Part shown: positions 53,813 to 63,952 of the stretch, piece by piece
How the letters are laid out: the number at the start of each line of letters is the position of its first letter
Position numbering within the stretch: the first letter of the stretch is position 1
Assembly: GCA_021816775.1 (NCBI GenBank)
Contig: JAKAXA010000013.1
Coordinates: 1 to 64,000, forward strand
DNA from: Pseudomonadota bacterium
GTDB taxonomy: Bacteria > Pseudomonadota > Gammaproteobacteria > Steroidobacterales > Steroidobacteraceae
Length of the DNA stretch: 64,000 nt
Reading direction: 5' to 3'
Position numbers and translations under genes: made by a program
Notes under the pieces: model-generated
Seen by the model: only the letters and a program-made list of their open reading frames with translations
Told to the model about the DNA's origin: nothing
The model's database searches: none

Positions 53813-54196
53813 TCATCCTGGCCCCGCCGAGGCGCCATGCAGCTGCGTTGTGCCCGCCTGACAGACCCCGGCCTCCTCCATGGCCGACAGCGCGACAATG
53901 GAGTGCGCGTAGGCGCCTCCGGCGCGCATTTCCGCCGCAACCCAGATCGCTTCCATGATCTCCTCTGGCCGCGCGCCATGCCTGAGCGCCGCTTGGGTAT
54001 GCCCGCGGATGCAATAGGGGCATTGCGTCACATGCGCCACGGCGACGGCGATCAACTGCTTCGTTTTGGTCGGTAGCGCGCCGTCTGCGAATACCTCGCG
54101 GCTGAATGCCTCAAACGCCTGCTCGGCTTTCGGGGCGAGCGTGCGCCGCTGCGCGCTCCATTTCGGTGCGGAGCTCGGATAGACAGACTCGCTCAT
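53813..54196 (-). CDS. carboxymuconolactone decarboxylase/AhpD-like protein
   Basis: A 127-residue protein from the ATG at 54196 ('MSESVYPSSAPKWSAQRR'). The AhpD/CMD core is 'LPTKTKQLIAVAVAHVTQCPYCIRGHTQAALRHGARPEEIMEAIWVAAEMRAGGAYAH', with the redox CPYC and the following His of the AhpD-type active site. It most likely acts as a thiol peroxidase-like or reductase component. A DNR-type box lies about 95 bp upstream, which links it to the NO regulon. Confidence 0.88.
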   Translation of the reverse strand: MSESVYPSSAPKWSAQRRTLAPKAEQAFEAFSREVFADGALPTKTKQLIAVAVAHVTQCPYCIRGHTQAALRHGARPEEIMEAIWVAAEMRAGGAYAHSIVALSAMEEAGVCQAGTTQLHGASAGPG

Positions 54197-54288
54197 ACGC
54201 GTTCTCCTCCATGGGGGGATCTGCCGGGGAGGCTGTGACTTCAATCCCGCGCAGGCAGAGAGCTTGCGCAACCGGCGCGGATACTGCC

Positions 54289-54302
54289 TTGACCGGTATC
54301 AA
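54289..54302. promoter_or_regulatory. Crp/Fnr (DNR-type) binding site
   Basis: TTGACCGGTATCAA (TTGAC-N4-ATCAA) lies between the divergent AhpD-like gene (start 54196) and NDH-2 (start 54600), so it could serve either. A 50-codon ORF at 54360-54512 downstream is too weak to call. Confidence 0.65.
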
Positions 54303-54599
54303 GGGCAGCGGCGCTGCTCAGCGGGTCGATGCACCGAACATGGCGCTGCGGGTACCACCATGACCGGTCGAATCCTGGAATTGTTCCAGAAGCGGGACAC
54401 CTCGGCGCCTCGCGCGCACCGATGGCGCAATGAACTCGCAAACGAGGCCGGGGACGGGTTGATATCCGCACAGTTACCGATGGCGCTCGACCCGGGTCCG
54501 GTGGCTGAATGACGAGTGCGTACGCGAACCTTGAGGGGACCGGCCGACAGCGCTGCGCGTGAGGCGATGATTTCACACACTCGAGACGAGCCGACGCTC

Positions 54600-56069
54600 A
54601 TGACGGCCGCGGATGACCCCGCGCGATCCGAGCATGAGGCGCCGAGTCCGCGCAAAGCGGACGGCCCAGCCGGTCAGGATCCGGCGGCACGCCCGAGCGC
54701 GAGCGACCCACAGCATGCGCCCGCCACGGCGGTATCCCCAGGTCCACCCGCACGCCGCACGCAGCCGCACAAGATCGTCATTGTCGGTGGTGGCGCGGGT
54801 GGCTTGGAGCTCGCCACGATGTTGGGCGACAAGTTCGGCAAGCGAGGACGTGCGCGCATTGAGCTCATTGACCGGGAGCGCACGCACCTGTGGAAGCCGC
54901 TGCTGCACGAGGTCGCGGCCGGCAGCATGGACCTGAGCGTCCACGAGCTGAGCTATCTCGCCCAGTCCCACTGGCATCACTTCCGATTCCGGCTGGGACA
55001 GATGATCGGCCTCGACCGAGCGCGGCGCGAGGTGCATGTCGCTTCCGTGCTCGATGAGGCCGGCGCGCAGATCACCGCCGAGCGCCTCTACACCTATGAC
55101 ACCCTGGTCATCGCGGTGGGCAGTCTGACCAATGACTTCGGCACCCCGGGCGTCAAGGAGCACGCCATTGCGCTCGAGACCACCGCCTCGGCGGCGCGCT
55201 TCCACCGCCGTCTGGTCGATTCCCTGATCCGTGCCCACGACCAGCGCGAGCCGCTGCGGCCGCCGCAGCTGCAGGTCGCGATCATCGGCGCGGGCGCCAC
55301 GGGCGTCGAGCTGGCAGCGGAGCTGCACAACACCACCCGCGATCTGGTGTCCTTCGGGCTGGACCGGATCGACCCGGACGAGGACATCCAGCTCATTCTG
55401 ATCGAAGCCTCACCACGAATCCTGCCGGCGTTGCCCGAGAGACTCTCCGATGCCGCCGCGTCACTGCTCGGCAAGCTTGGCGTACGGCTGCGCACCGGCG
55501 CGCGCGTCGCCGAAGTCATGAAGGACGGCGTCAGACTCGCGGACGGTCAATTCATTCCCGCGGAGCTGGTGGTCTGGGCGGCCGGCGTCAAGGCGCCGGA
55601 TCTTCTTCGGGATCTCGATGGGCTCGAGACCAATGGAGTGAACCAGCTGATCGTGGGCGCGACTCTGCAGACCAGCCGCGATGAGAATGTCTTCGCCATC
55701 GGCGACTGCGCCGCCTGTCCGTGGCTCGGCAGAGAGGGCAATGTTCCGCCGCGCGCCCAGGCGGCGCACCAGCAGGCCGCTCACATGGTCAAGCAGATGC
55801 AACGGCGTTTCGGCGGGAAGCCCCTGCTGCCCTACCGCTACCGCGACTTCGGCTCCCTCGTGTCCTTGGGCCGGCACAGCACGGTCGGCAATCTGATGGG
55901 CGCGCTGGTCGGCGGAAACCTGATGCTCGAGGGTTACTTCGCCCGGCTGATGTACCACTGGCTGCGCAAGATGCACGAGCTCGCGCTGCATGGCCCCACG
56001 AAGGTGACCCTGGATACGCTGGCCAGGCTGATCACCCGACGAACGGAGCCGCACGTCAAGCTGCATTGA
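54600..56069 (+). CDS. type II NADH dehydrogenase (NDH-2)-like FAD oxidoreductase
   Basis: About 489 residues from the ATG at 54600. After a Pro/Ala-rich, probably disordered N-terminus (about 55 residues) comes the first dinucleotide fold 'HKIVIVGGGAGGLELATMLGDKFG', then the NAD site 'QLQVAIIGAGATGVELAAEL' and the FAD-closing motif 'DENVFAIGDCAACPW'. 'HLWKPLLHEVAAGSMD' is typical of NDH-2. The amphipathic C-terminus ('LMYHWLRKMHELALHG') anchors such enzymes to the membrane. It would oxidise NADH and feed quinol to, among others, the qNOR encoded nearby. Confidence 0.88.
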   Translation: MTAADDPARSEHEAPSPRKADGPAGQDPAARPSASDPQHAPATAVSPGPPARRTQPHKIVIVGGGAGGLELATMLGDKFGKRGRARIELIDRERTHLWKPLLHEVAAGSMDLSVHELSYLAQSHWHHFRFRLGQMIGLDRARREVHVASVLDEAGAQITAERLYTYDTLVIAVGSLTNDFGTPGVKEHAIALETTASAARFHRRLVDSLIRAHDQREPLRPPQLQVAIIGAGATGVELAAELHNTTRDLVSFGLDRIDPDEDIQLILIEASPRILPALPERLSDAAASLLGKLGVRLRTGARVAEVMKDGVRLADGQFIPAELVVWAAGVKAPDLLRDLDGLETNGVNQLIVGATLQTSRDENVFAIGDCAACPWLGREGNVPPRAQAAHQQAAHMVKQMQRRFGGKPLLPYRYRDFGSLVSLGRHSTVGNLMGALVGGNLMLEGYFARLMYHWLRKMHELALHGPTKVTLDTLARLITRRTEPHVKLH

Positions 56070-56141
56070 CGCCCCGCTCCACCGCGGCGCGCACAGCGGC
56101 GCCGAGCGGCGCGCCGGGTCACCCCCGCGGCCGGCCCGCGC

Positions 56142-56645
56142 CTACGGGCTGATCTGCACCTCGATCGGTGTAGTGCCCCGCAGCGTCGCGAGGATCACGC
56201 AGTAGCGCTCCGCAGTCCGCACCAGCCGTTCGCGGGCAGCCTGATCCGCCGAGCTGTCGAGCTCGAAGCGCAGCGTGATGCGTTGGATTCCGACCGGGAC
56301 CGTCTTGTCGACGGCGAGCGTGCCGCGCGCATCCCAGACCCCTTCGGCAACGATCCGCCCGCCCGTGACCGCAACCCCCGTGGCGGTGGCGACGGCAAGC
56401 AGCGTGACCCCGGCGCACGCCGCAAGAGCCTCGAGCAGCATGTCCGCGGAACAGGCCGCCGCTCCGGTGCCGCCGGTTGCAGGGTGCAGGCCGGCGACGC
56501 TCGGGCGGTCCGGCACGAGCCGCACGGCGAGGGAGGCGGGCTCGAGACTCACCTCGATTCGCGAAGTGACGAGCGCCGAGTCCGGCGTGGATCGATACGC
56601 CTGCTTGATGGGCGTCTGCAGCGCCCGTAGTTCGTCAGCATTCAT
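56142..56645 (-). CDS. OsmC/Ohr family protein
   Basis: A 167-residue protein with OsmC fold elements: 'HPATGGTGAAACSADMLLEALAACAGVTLLAVATATG' containing the first redox-active Cys region, and 'RLVRTAERYCVILATLRGTTPIEV' containing the second Cys. These two Cys reduce organic or lipid hydroperoxides in the family. The start 'MNADELRALQTPIKQAYRSTPDSALVT' matches the OsmC subgroup found with NO and redox genes. It is convergent with NDH-2. Confidence 0.87.
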   Translation of the reverse strand: MNADELRALQTPIKQAYRSTPDSALVTSRIEVSLEPASLAVRLVPDRPSVAGLHPATGGTGAAACSADMLLEALAACAGVTLLAVATATGVAVTGGRIVAEGVWDARGTLAVDKTVPVGIQRITLRFELDSSADQAARERLVRTAERYCVILATLRGTTPIEVQISP

Positions 56646-56705
56646 CGCGGCCGCTCCACTTCAGTAACACCTCGGCGCACAGCACGCGGGCGGGTTTGCG
56701 CCGGT

Positions 56706-58868
56706 TCACGCCGCCGGTTTCGGGCTGAGGTACTTGGCAAACCAGCGCAAAGCACGCTCCAGCACGTTTCTCTCATCGGCGGGCTTGTGAAAGCCGTGAC
56801 CCTCGCCGGCGTAGACCACCAGCTCGGTGGCAACCCCCATGGCGCGCAACGCATGCCAGAACTCGAAGGACTGCGGCGCCGGGCACTCGCCATCGTACTG
56901 CCCTACCACGATCAACGAAGGCGTCTTGTCGTTCTGGATGAAGTTGATCGCCGAGCTCTTCGCGTAGACCTGCGGATCCTGGTACACCGAGGCGCCGAAG
57001 AACGGAATCATCCACTCGTCGATCGAGTTCTCGCCGTAATAGCTCTTCCAGTCCGACAGACCGGCGCCCACGACCGCGGCCTTGAAGCGCTTGGTCTGGG
57101 TCGGGGCAAACATGGACATGAACCCGCCGTAACTCCAGCCGGTCAGGCCAAGGCGGTTGTTGTCGATCGGGTATTTCGCTTCCACCCGGTCGATGCCGGC
57201 CAGGATGTCGCGCAGGTCGCCGTAGCCCATGTCGCGCCGAACGGCCTTGGCGAAGCGCTCGCCCTCGCCGAAGCTGCCGCGGGGATTCGGCATCAGCACG
57301 AAGTAGCCCATTGCCGCCAGTGGCACCGGCCCGTAGCCGTCCCAGGGCCAGCTCGGGCGCGTCGCCCAGCTCGGCCCGCCGTGCACGAACACGATCATCG
57401 GATAACGTCTGTGCGGATTGTAATGCGCCGGGAACAGGAGCCAGCCCTGGACGTGGAAGCCCTGGTTCAGCCAGTGAACCGACACGGCCTTGCCCCACAT
57501 AGTCCTGACGTTGGCGTTGACGTGCGTGATGGCATGCGGTGCGTCCATGACGCCCACAGGCTCGCGTGCGAGGTTCGTCCGCAGGGTGGCAGCGTCGATC
57601 TCAGGCGGTGTGTCGAACGTACTGTAGATGAACGCGACCAGATTGTGCGCCCCCGAGACGGATACCGCGGAAGCGAACGTTCCATCGCTGACGTTGGACG
57701 CCACTCGGAACAGCCGCTGCTGAGTGGCGGCGGCGTGTCCGTGCAGCCGGAAGAGGGACAAGCGCGTGGATCCGCCGGCGAAGGACGACACCAGCAGCGC
57801 GTGATCGCCGGTCCAGGTCAGCCAGGACGGGGTGATGCCGATCCCAGGGGTGACATCGGCCGGCTGCCCCCCGTTCGCGCCGATGACGTAGAGATCCCCG
57901 CCGGTCGCCCCTTGATCGCTCATCAGTCCGCCGATGAAGGCGATCTGCGCGCCGTCGGGCGACCAGCGCGGCAGTGCTATCTGCAGACCGTGCAGCGGAC
58001 CTGCGACCGACCCGGGATCCAGAGCGACCCGCGGCGCCCGGCCCACCGTCTGGGTGTAGAGCTTCGCCACCCACCAGTTGTCGCGCCCGGGCGGCGGGGC
58101 GCCGACATAGGCGACCCGATCCCCGCGCGGGGCCCAATCATACTCGTACACGAAAATCGACCGGGGCGTGATCTGACGGACCGCTCCGCCGTCCACCGGC
58201 AGCATCGCGAGGCGCTGGTGCTCGACACCGGTGCGGCCGATCACCCCGATCTGCGGCTTGGTCGCGGACACGGCGGCGATGGGATGCAGATCGCCCTTCA
58301 CGTAAAGAAAGCTCAGCCCGCGGCCGTCCGGCGTCCAGGCGAGCTCGTGCACGAAGCCGTCCAGATGGGTGATGCGCCGGGCCTGGCTGCCCGCGGCGCC
58401 GACCTCGTAGACGTCCCGCTGGTTCGCCGTCTGCTTCGCGTGATTGCAATTGGAGAGGAACGCCAGCGTGCGGCTGTCCGGCGACCACGCCAGGCTGCCG
58501 TAATGGCACGATCTCACGGCATGGGGAATCACCACCGTGCGCACGTGTGATCCGTCCGCGGCGGCAATCTGCAGAATCTGAGCGGACTTGGCCCGCTTCG
58601 ACGGGGTGCCCTTGCCCGGCCCGGCGTGATGCGGCGCACTCGCCTGCGCAGGCAGAGTGAGCGTCCAGGCAATCGCCGCTCCGTTCGGCGCAACCGAAAC
58701 GGCATTGAACCGCCGCACATCGCGCAGCCGCCGCATGATCTGCGCAATCCGTGCCGCATCGCGTTCCCCAGGCTTCGCCACGGCCGCCTTGCAGGGCTGA
58801 TGCATCGCGGCGGCGCCGAGGCAAGTCAACAGGGAGGCCGTCACCACGGTACCACGGCGCAATTTCAT
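56706..58868 (-). CDS. S9 family (prolyl oligopeptidase-type) peptidase
   Basis: A 720-residue exported protein with a signal peptide ('TVVTASLLTCLGAAAMHQPCKA'). An N-terminal beta-propeller (about 45-430) contains TolB-like blades ('LAWSPDSRTLAFLSNC', 'PRWSPDGAQIAFIGG'). The C-terminal alpha/beta hydrolase follows with the nucleophile Ser in 'GWSYGGFMSM' (about 577), the Asp in 'GQYDGECP' and the His in 'GEGHGFHKP'. It cleaves peptides of limited size, as in dipeptidyl peptidase/acylaminoacyl peptidases. The 587-codon ORF on the opposite strand is a shadow. Confidence 0.92.
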   Translation of the reverse strand: MKLRRGTVVTASLLTCLGAAAMHQPCKAAVAKPGERDAARIAQIMRRLRDVRRFNAVSVAPNGAAIAWTLTLPAQASAPHHAGPGKGTPSKRAKSAQILQIAAADGSHVRTVVIPHAVRSCHYGSLAWSPDSRTLAFLSNCNHAKQTANQRDVYEVGAAGSQARRITHLDGFVHELAWTPDGRGLSFLYVKGDLHPIAAVSATKPQIGVIGRTGVEHQRLAMLPVDGGAVRQITPRSIFVYEYDWAPRGDRVAYVGAPPPGRDNWWVAKLYTQTVGRAPRVALDPGSVAGPLHGLQIALPRWSPDGAQIAFIGGLMSDQGATGGDLYVIGANGGQPADVTPGIGITPSWLTWTGDHALLVSSFAGGSTRLSLFRLHGHAAATQQRLFRVASNVSDGTFASAVSVSGAHNLVAFIYSTFDTPPEIDAATLRTNLAREPVGVMDAPHAITHVNANVRTMWGKAVSVHWLNQGFHVQGWLLFPAHYNPHRRYPMIVFVHGGPSWATRPSWPWDGYGPVPLAAMGYFVLMPNPRGSFGEGERFAKAVRRDMGYGDLRDILAGIDRVEAKYPIDNNRLGLTGWSYGGFMSMFAPTQTKRFKAAVVGAGLSDWKSYYGENSIDEWMIPFFGASVYQDPQVYAKSSAINFIQNDKTPSLIVVGQYDGECPAPQSFEFWHALRAMGVATELVVYAGEGHGFHKPADERNVLERALRWFAKYLSPKPAA

Positions 58869-59031
58869 GTCACGATCTCCACGTCGTCGTTCTGGAAAAA
58901 AGCGCGATCGAAACGAAAAATACTAGCACGCGCGCCGTCGAACGTCGAATCATGGCGCCCCTGGACAGCGTCTTCAGTTTCATTTTCCACGGCGGATTCC
59001 GGCTCGCGCGCATCGCGACCATGCCGCACGA

Positions 59032-59591
59032 ATGTCGAGCGAGGGCGATGCCAAGGTCGTTTGCGGGAGGACGCCGGAGTCGGCGACCATGCTGGCCAAC
59101 CTCAAGCGGGCGATGGCCATTACCACCTCCCTCAACCGCCTGACGTTCAGCGATGCAGAGGAGATTCGGACATTGTTCAGCCAACTCATTGGCAAGACGG
59201 TGGACGAGAGCGCTCTGCTCATCCCGCCTTTCTCTACCGCCGGCGGGGATGAAATCCGTGTCGGGGAAAATGTCTTCATCAACCAGAACTGCACTTTACT
59301 ATGACCTCGGCGGCCTCGACATCGCGGACGATGTGATGATCGGGCCGAACGTGAGCCGCATCACCGCGGGGCATCCCGTCGAGGCGTCGCGGCGCCGTGA
59401 CGATCGGCAAGCCCATCGCAATTGAGCGAAGAGTCCGGATCGCAGCCGGCGCAACAATCATCGGCGGGGTGACGGTAGGCGAAAACTCCGTTGTGGCCGC
59501 AGCTGCGGTCGTCACCCGGGACGTGCCCCCCAATACCCTCGGCGGGGAAAATCCGGCGCGAGTCATCCGGTCGATCGGCGAGGACCGAATG
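59032..59591 (+). pseudogene. sugar O-acetyltransferase (Maa/LacA/NodL type), two frameshifts
   Basis: Three successive frames make one hexapeptide-repeat protein: 'LTFSDAEEIRTLFSQLIGKTVDESALLIPPF' and 'GENVFINQNCTL' (first frame, to about 59297), 'YDLGGLDIADDVMIGPNVSRITAGHPVEASRRR' (second, to about 59392), then 'TIGKPIAIERRVRIAAGATIIGGVTVGENSVVAAAAVVTRDVPPNTLGGENPARVIRSI' (third). The catalytic His in 'TAGHPV' is kept. Indels near 59296-59299 and 59392-59400 break it. With two frameshifts it is probably a true pseudogene unless the assembly is poor here. Confidence 0.8.
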
Positions 59592-59818
59592 AGCGTGCAC
59601 ATTCCCGTGGCACGGCAATTCACAACGGCGATGGTGCGTTGTGATCTGATGGGCCTCCCTGAGCGAACGCGCCAGAAGAAGCCTTGCGCTGTTGCCTGCG
59701 CCGTGTCAGGCAAACCGGCGTCGCGGACGCAGGTCTGCTCGGTCCGCTCATACCGTCACGGCGGGAGCGGCCGGCCGGCCGGGACGCGGCAGTGCCGCGT
59801 GCAGCGCGCGCTCACCGC

Positions 59819-60493
59819 TCAGAATGCGCAGACCGTCTCGTGCAGCAAGGGAGCGGACTTGATCCAAGCTCGCACGCCGCTCTCGCCTGCCCGGGCGTGC
59901 AAAGCCTCCCCGGGCGGCAATCGCAGCCACGACCAGCGGCTGAGCTCCTCGCCGCCCTCAGTGATGCCGCCGCTCAGCACCAGCAGCTCGAGGCCCCGTG
60001 CATTCGGGATGTTGATCGAGGCGCGCGCCGCCCACTCGTCGATCCGGACCTGCTCGTAGGCGTCCTCGAAGAGGATGATCGAGCTGACCTGACCACAGTC
60101 CGGCTCCTGGTGCCGTCCTTCGCCCGGGCGCCGCGCAACCGGCTGCAGGTCATCCCTGCGGAACTGCCAGAGCTTGACGAATATGATGCAGCCATCCGTA
60201 CTGCCCGGCGCATGGGCGGTTCCAGGCGGGTTCCTGACGTAAGCGCCTGCGGGATACTCGCCGCTCTCGTCCTCGAAGGTCCCCTCGAGAACCAGGAACT
60301 CCTCGCCGCCGGGATGGGTGTGCCGCGGGAAGCGGCTTCCCTTGGCATAGCGGACGATGGAGCTCGCCCGCGCCTTCTCATCGCCTATCCGGAACAGCAT
60401 GCGGCGCTCGACGCCGGCGGTGGGGCTCGCGACCCAGTCCAGTCGGGCCGCATGCACGCGCGCGCGCTTGGAAAGATCGTTGTTCAGAAGCAT
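59819..60493 (-). CDS. ChrR-type cupin protein
   Basis: A 224-residue protein from the ATG at 60493 ('MLLNNDLSKRARVHAARLDWVASPTAGVERRMLFRIGDE'). The first cupin has the metal motif 'PRHTHPGGEEFLVLEGTFEDESGEYPAGAYVRNPPGTAHAPGSTDGCIIFVKLWQF', and a second cupin-like half follows ('LELLVLSGGITEGGEELSRWSWLRLPPGEALHA'). This is the cupin part of ChrR anti-sigma factors but without the zinc-binding anti-sigma domain. No sigma factor is adjacent. It may be an enzyme or sensor for reactive species. Confidence 0.82.
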   Translation of the reverse strand: MLLNNDLSKRARVHAARLDWVASPTAGVERRMLFRIGDEKARASSIVRYAKGSRFPRHTHPGGEEFLVLEGTFEDESGEYPAGAYVRNPPGTAHAPGSTDGCIIFVKLWQFRRDDLQPVARRPGEGRHQEPDCGQVSSIILFEDAYEQVRIDEWAARASINIPNARGLELLVLSGGITEGGEELSRWSWLRLPPGEALHARAGESGVRAWIKSAPLLHETVCAF

Positions 60494-60758
60494 GGTGGGC
60501 CTCCGCGCCGTGTCCCCGTTGGTGACCGTCGCCGCAACACCGGGTAGCGCTCGAGCACTGCCTGGCGTGACCGAGCCGGGCCGCGGCAATCTGTTCGCGC
60601 TTGCGCCCCCGCAGCGAGCGTGAGCTGCGGCCGAGGCAGGCAGACATCCTGCATTATACCGTCAAGTCACCATCGCGCCCATCGCGAAGCCCGCCGCGTT
60701 CATTCGCGTGGAACTCGGACGGGCACTTTTCGCCCGCGGCGAGACAATGCGACGACGG

Positions 60759-62813
60759 CTAGCGGAGGGACTCTGCCGCGCCCAGGACGACGGCCTCACC
60801 GCTTACGGCATCGTGATCCGTCTCGCACCCGAGGAGAGCCTCGATCTCCTGGCGGACCCGGCCGGCGGTGAACCCGAACTGGGACAGCAGTTCCGGACCC
60901 TTTCCGGAGGCGCCAAAACGGTCGATGCCGAGGATCCGGCCTTCGATTCCGACATACGGCCACCACGAGAGCGTCGCGCCGGCTTCGACCGCGAGCCTGC
61001 GACGGACCGCCCTGGGCAGCACGCTTTCGCGATACGAGGCATCCTGCGCATCGAATACCTGGGTCGAGGGCATGGAGACCAGCCGTACGCGCCGTCCCGC
61101 CGCATTCAGCGCCCTGACTGCCTCCGCGGCGATTGCAACCTCGGAGCCGGTTGCAATCACGAGGCATTCCGGGATTGCGGCGCTGTCGATCAGCACATAA
61201 CCTCCCCGCCCGGTCATGTCCTGCTGCCGGCTCTCGCGCGGCTGCTGCGCGAGAGCCTGGCGTGTCAGCACAATGGCCGTGGGTCCCGGCCGCTCGATGG
61301 CGGCCGTCCAGGCCACCGCGGTCTCGAACGCATCGCACGGGCGCCACACGTGTACGTTGGGCAGTGCCCGCAGACTCGTCAGGTGTTCGACCGGCTGATG
61401 CGTCGGTCCGTCCTCGCCGAGCCCGATGGAGTCGTGCGTATACACGAGCACGACCGGAACGTTCATGAGCGCCGCCATGCGCACGGCATTGCGCGCATAG
61501 TCCGAGAACACGAGGAAGGTGCCTCCATAGGGCAAGAACCCGCCGTGCAGCGCCATGCCGTTCATCATGGCGGTCATGCCGAACTCGCGCACGCCGTAAT
61601 GCAGGTAATTGCCGCCGTCGGCCGAAATCTCGCGCGCAGTCTTGAACCGCGTGTTGTTCGACGGTGTGAGGTCAGCCGAACCGCCGAACATCTCCGGCAG
61701 CGCCGGACCGATCAGGTCGAGAACCGCCTGGGACGACTGCCGGGTCGCCTGCGGCGCAACCTGCGCCCGAGCGCTCGCGAGCGCCTGTGCCGCAAGGGCT
61801 GGCCAGGCTGGCGGGCGCGCCCCGCTGATGCGCCGCTCGAGCTCGCGCGCCAGAGCCGGGAATGCCGCGCGATAGCGCTCGAGCAGTTCCCGCCAGAGGC
61901 GTTCCTCCTCAGCGCCGCGCGCACGATGATCCCATGCGGCGCGCAGCGGCTCGGGGACGACGAACGGCTCGTGGGGCCAGCCGATGGCCGCGCGCGTGGC
62001 CGCGACCTCGTCGACGCCGAGCGCCTCACCGTGCGCGTGCGCGGTGCCCTGCTTGTGCGGGGCACCCCAGCCGATCACGGTCTTGCAGCAGATCAAGGAC
62101 GGTCGCGCGCTCTGCGCGCGCGCCGCCTCGATGGCCTTGGCGACCTGCTCGCCATCGTGCCCGTCGACATCGGCGATGACATGCCAGCCGTAGGCGGCAA
62201 AGCGCTGCGGCGTCTCGTCCGTGAACCATCCCTCGACGCGCCCGTCGATCGAGATTCCGTTGTCATCGTAGAGCACGATCAGCTTGCCGAGGCCCAGCGT
62301 GCCGGCGAGCGAGCAGGCCTCATGCGACACGCCCTCCATCAGACAGCCGTCGCCGCAGAACGCGTACGTGAAGTGATCGACAACCGGGTATCCCGGCCGG
62401 TTGAATTCGGCCGCGAGCAGCCGCTCCGCGAGCGCCATCCCGACGGCGTTGGCGAGTCCCTGGCCGAGCGGCCCGGTGGTGGTCTCGATGCCGAGATCGG
62501 GCTCGTACTCCGGATGCCCCGGCGTGCGGCTGCCGAGCTGGCGGAAGCCCTTCAGATCCTCGATGCCGAGCGGATATCCGGTCAGATACAGCAGCGCATA
62601 GAGCAGCATCGAGCCATGGCCGTTGGAAAGCACGAAGCGGTCGCGATTGAACCAGCGCGGATTTTCAGGATTGTGGCGCAGAAATCCGCCCCAGAGCGCC
62701 TCGGCGACGTCCGCCATGCCGAGCGGCATGCCCGGATGCCCCGAGTTGGCGCGCTGCACCGCGTCCATCGACAGGGCGCGGATGGCGTTGGCAAGTTCCC
62801 GACGAGTGCTCAT
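60759..62813 (-). CDS. tktA: transketolase
   Basis: About 684 residues from the ATG at 62813 ('[42 protein letters not shown]'). The ThDP-binding motif runs from '[38 protein letters not shown]' (GDG...N). The pyrimidine-domain Glu is in '[20 protein letters not shown]', and '[19 protein letters not shown]' and '[14 protein letters not shown]' are conserved. It transfers two-carbon units in the pentose phosphate or Calvin cycle. Together with the upstream fructose-bisphosphate aldolase it forms a carbon-metabolism operon on the minus strand (78-bp gap). Confidence 0.95.
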   Translation of the reverse strand: MSTRRELANAIRALSMDAVQRANSGHPGMPLGMADVAEALWGGFLRHNPENPRWFNRDRFVLSNGHGSMLLYALLYLTGYPLGIEDLKGFRQLGSRTPGHPEYEPDLGIETTTGPLGQGLANAVGMALAERLLAAEFNRPGYPVVDHFTYAFCGDGCLMEGVSHEACSLAGTLGLGKLIVLYDDNGISIDGRVEGWFTDETPQRFAAYGWHVIADVDGHDGEQVAKAIEAARAQSARPSLICCKTVIGWGAPHKQGTAHAHGEALGVDEVAATRAAIGWPHEPFVVPEPLRAAWDHRARGAEEERLWRELLERYRAAFPALARELERRISGARPPAWPALAAQALASARAQVAPQATRQSSQAVLDLIGPALPEMFGGSADLTPSNNTRFKTAREISADGGNYLHYGVREFGMTAMMNGMALHGGFLPYGGTFLVFSDYARNAVRMAALMNVPVVLVYTHDSIGLGEDGPTHQPVEHLTSLRALPNVHVWRPCDAFETAVAWTAAIERPGPTAIVLTRQALAQQPRESRQQDMTGRGGYVLIDSAAIPECLVIATGSEVAIAAEAVRALNAAGRRVRLVSMPSTQVFDAQDASYRESVLPRAVRRRLAVEAGATLSWWPYVGIEGRILGIDRFGASGKGPELLSQFGFTAGRVRQEIEALLGCETDHDAVSGEAVVLGAAESLR

Positions 62814-62881
62814 AGTGAACCCCAAGGGGCCTCGCGGCCCGGTGTTGGCCGGCTTGCGCCGGCGGCGCCTCGTGAATGCCG

Positions 62882-62902
62882 CGCGCCGGCTCAGCCGGCG
62901 CG
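62882..62902. repeat. palindrome at the aldolase 3' end
   Basis: CGCGCCGGCT and AGCCGGCGCG flank a single C and overlap the fba stop codon. It could slow transcription or stabilise the 3' end of the fba message before tktA. There is no T tract, so it is not a standard terminator. Confidence 0.35.
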
Positions 62903-63952
62903 ACGCAGCCGTTCGTGCCGGTAGCGCTCGGCCATCTGCTCGAGCGGCACGGGACGGATCAGTCCGCCCTGCCCGGCACAGCCGAAGGCTTCAAAGCGCT
63001 CCTTGCACAGGCTCCGCGCCGCAGCCGTCGCCGCTTTCAGAAACCCACGCGGATCGAAATCCGCCGGCTTCTGCGCGAGCGAGCGCCGCACCGCCGCCGT
63101 CATGACGATGCGGATATCGGTGTCGATGTTGACCTTGCGCACCCCATGGCGGATGCCTTCCTGGATCTGCTCCACGGGCACTCCGTAGGTCTCCGGAATG
63201 TCCCCGCCGTACTCGCGCAGGATCGCGAGCCAATCCTGCGGCACCGAGGAGGAGCCGTGCATGACCAGGTGCGTGGTGGGAACGGCGCGGTGGATCTCCT
63301 CGATCCGCGTGATCGCCAGCACCTCCCCGCTCGGCTGGCGCGAGAATTTGTAGGCGCCGTGGGAGGTGCCGATCGCGATGGCGAGCGCATCAACACCGGT
63401 GCGCTCGACGAAATCCACGCATTGCCCCGGATCGGTGAGCAGCTGTTCGCGCGAGAGCTTGCCCTCGGCCCCAACGCCGTCCTCCTCGCCCGCGAGGCCC
63501 GACTCGAGCGATCCCAGGCAGCCGAGCTCGCCCTCGACCGACACGCCGATCGGATGGGCCATCTCGACCACCCGTCGCGTGACCTGCACATTGTATTCGT
63601 ACGAGGCCGGCGTCTTCATGTCCTCGAGCAGCGATCCGTCCATCATGACACTGGTGAAGCCGGAGCGGATCGAGCGCTGGCAGACCCCGGGGCTCGCGCC
63701 GTGGTCCTGGTGCAGCACGAGCGGCACATGCGGCCAGGTCTCGACCGCCGCCTGCACGATGCGCCTGAGGAAGGACTCCCCGGCGTAGCTGCGCGCGCCC
63801 GCGGAGGCCTGCAGAATTGCCGGGCTGTCCGTCTCGGCGGCGGCCTGCATGATGGCCTGCACCTGCTCCATGTTGTTGATGTTGAATGCCGGCACGCCAT
63901 AGCCGAACTCGGCCGCGTGATCGAGCAGTTGTCGCAGTGAAATCAGCGCCAT
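62891..63952 (-). CDS. fba: class II fructose-1,6-bisphosphate aldolase
   Basis: A 353-residue zinc enzyme interconverting fructose-1,6-bisphosphate with dihydroxyacetone phosphate and glyceraldehyde-3-phosphate. It starts '[38 protein letters not shown]'. Metal and catalytic residues appear in 'PLVLHQDHG' (Asp/His), '[10 protein letters not shown]', '[13 protein letters not shown]' (His) and '[10 protein letters not shown]' (His), with '[10 protein letters not shown]' completing the phosphate site. This longer subtype (CbbA-like) is common in autotrophs and proteobacteria. It is the first gene of the fba-tkt pair; its promoter lies near the right edge. Confidence 0.95.
   Translation of the reverse strand: MALISLRQLLDHAAEFGYGVPAFNINNMEQVQAIMQAAAETDSPAILQASAGARSYAGESFLRRIVQAAVETWPHVPLVLHQDHGASPGVCQRSIRSGFTSVMMDGSLLEDMKTPASYEYNVQVTRRVVEMAHPIGVSVEGELGCLGSLESGLAGEEDGVGAEGKLSREQLLTDPGQCVDFVERTGVDALAIAIGTSHGAYKFSRQPSGEVLAITRIEEIHRAVPTTHLVMHGSSSVPQDWLAILREYGGDIPETYGVPVEQIQEGIRHGVRKVNIDTDIRIVMTAAVRRSLAQKPADFDPRGFLKAATAAARSLCKERFEAFGCAGQGGLIRPVPLEQMAERYRHERLRRAG

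Noticed and set aside
56787-58550. 587-codon plus-strand ORF over the S9 peptidase
   Set aside because: Antisense shadow; the peptidase strand has a signal peptide and the full catalytic triad.
62882-62902. Rho-independent terminator after fba
   Set aside because: The palindrome has only a 1-nt centre and no T tract, and tktA follows 78 bp later on the same strand.
60708-62924. 738-codon plus-strand ORF over transketolase
   Set aside because: Shadow of tktA; the translated product has no recognisable motif.
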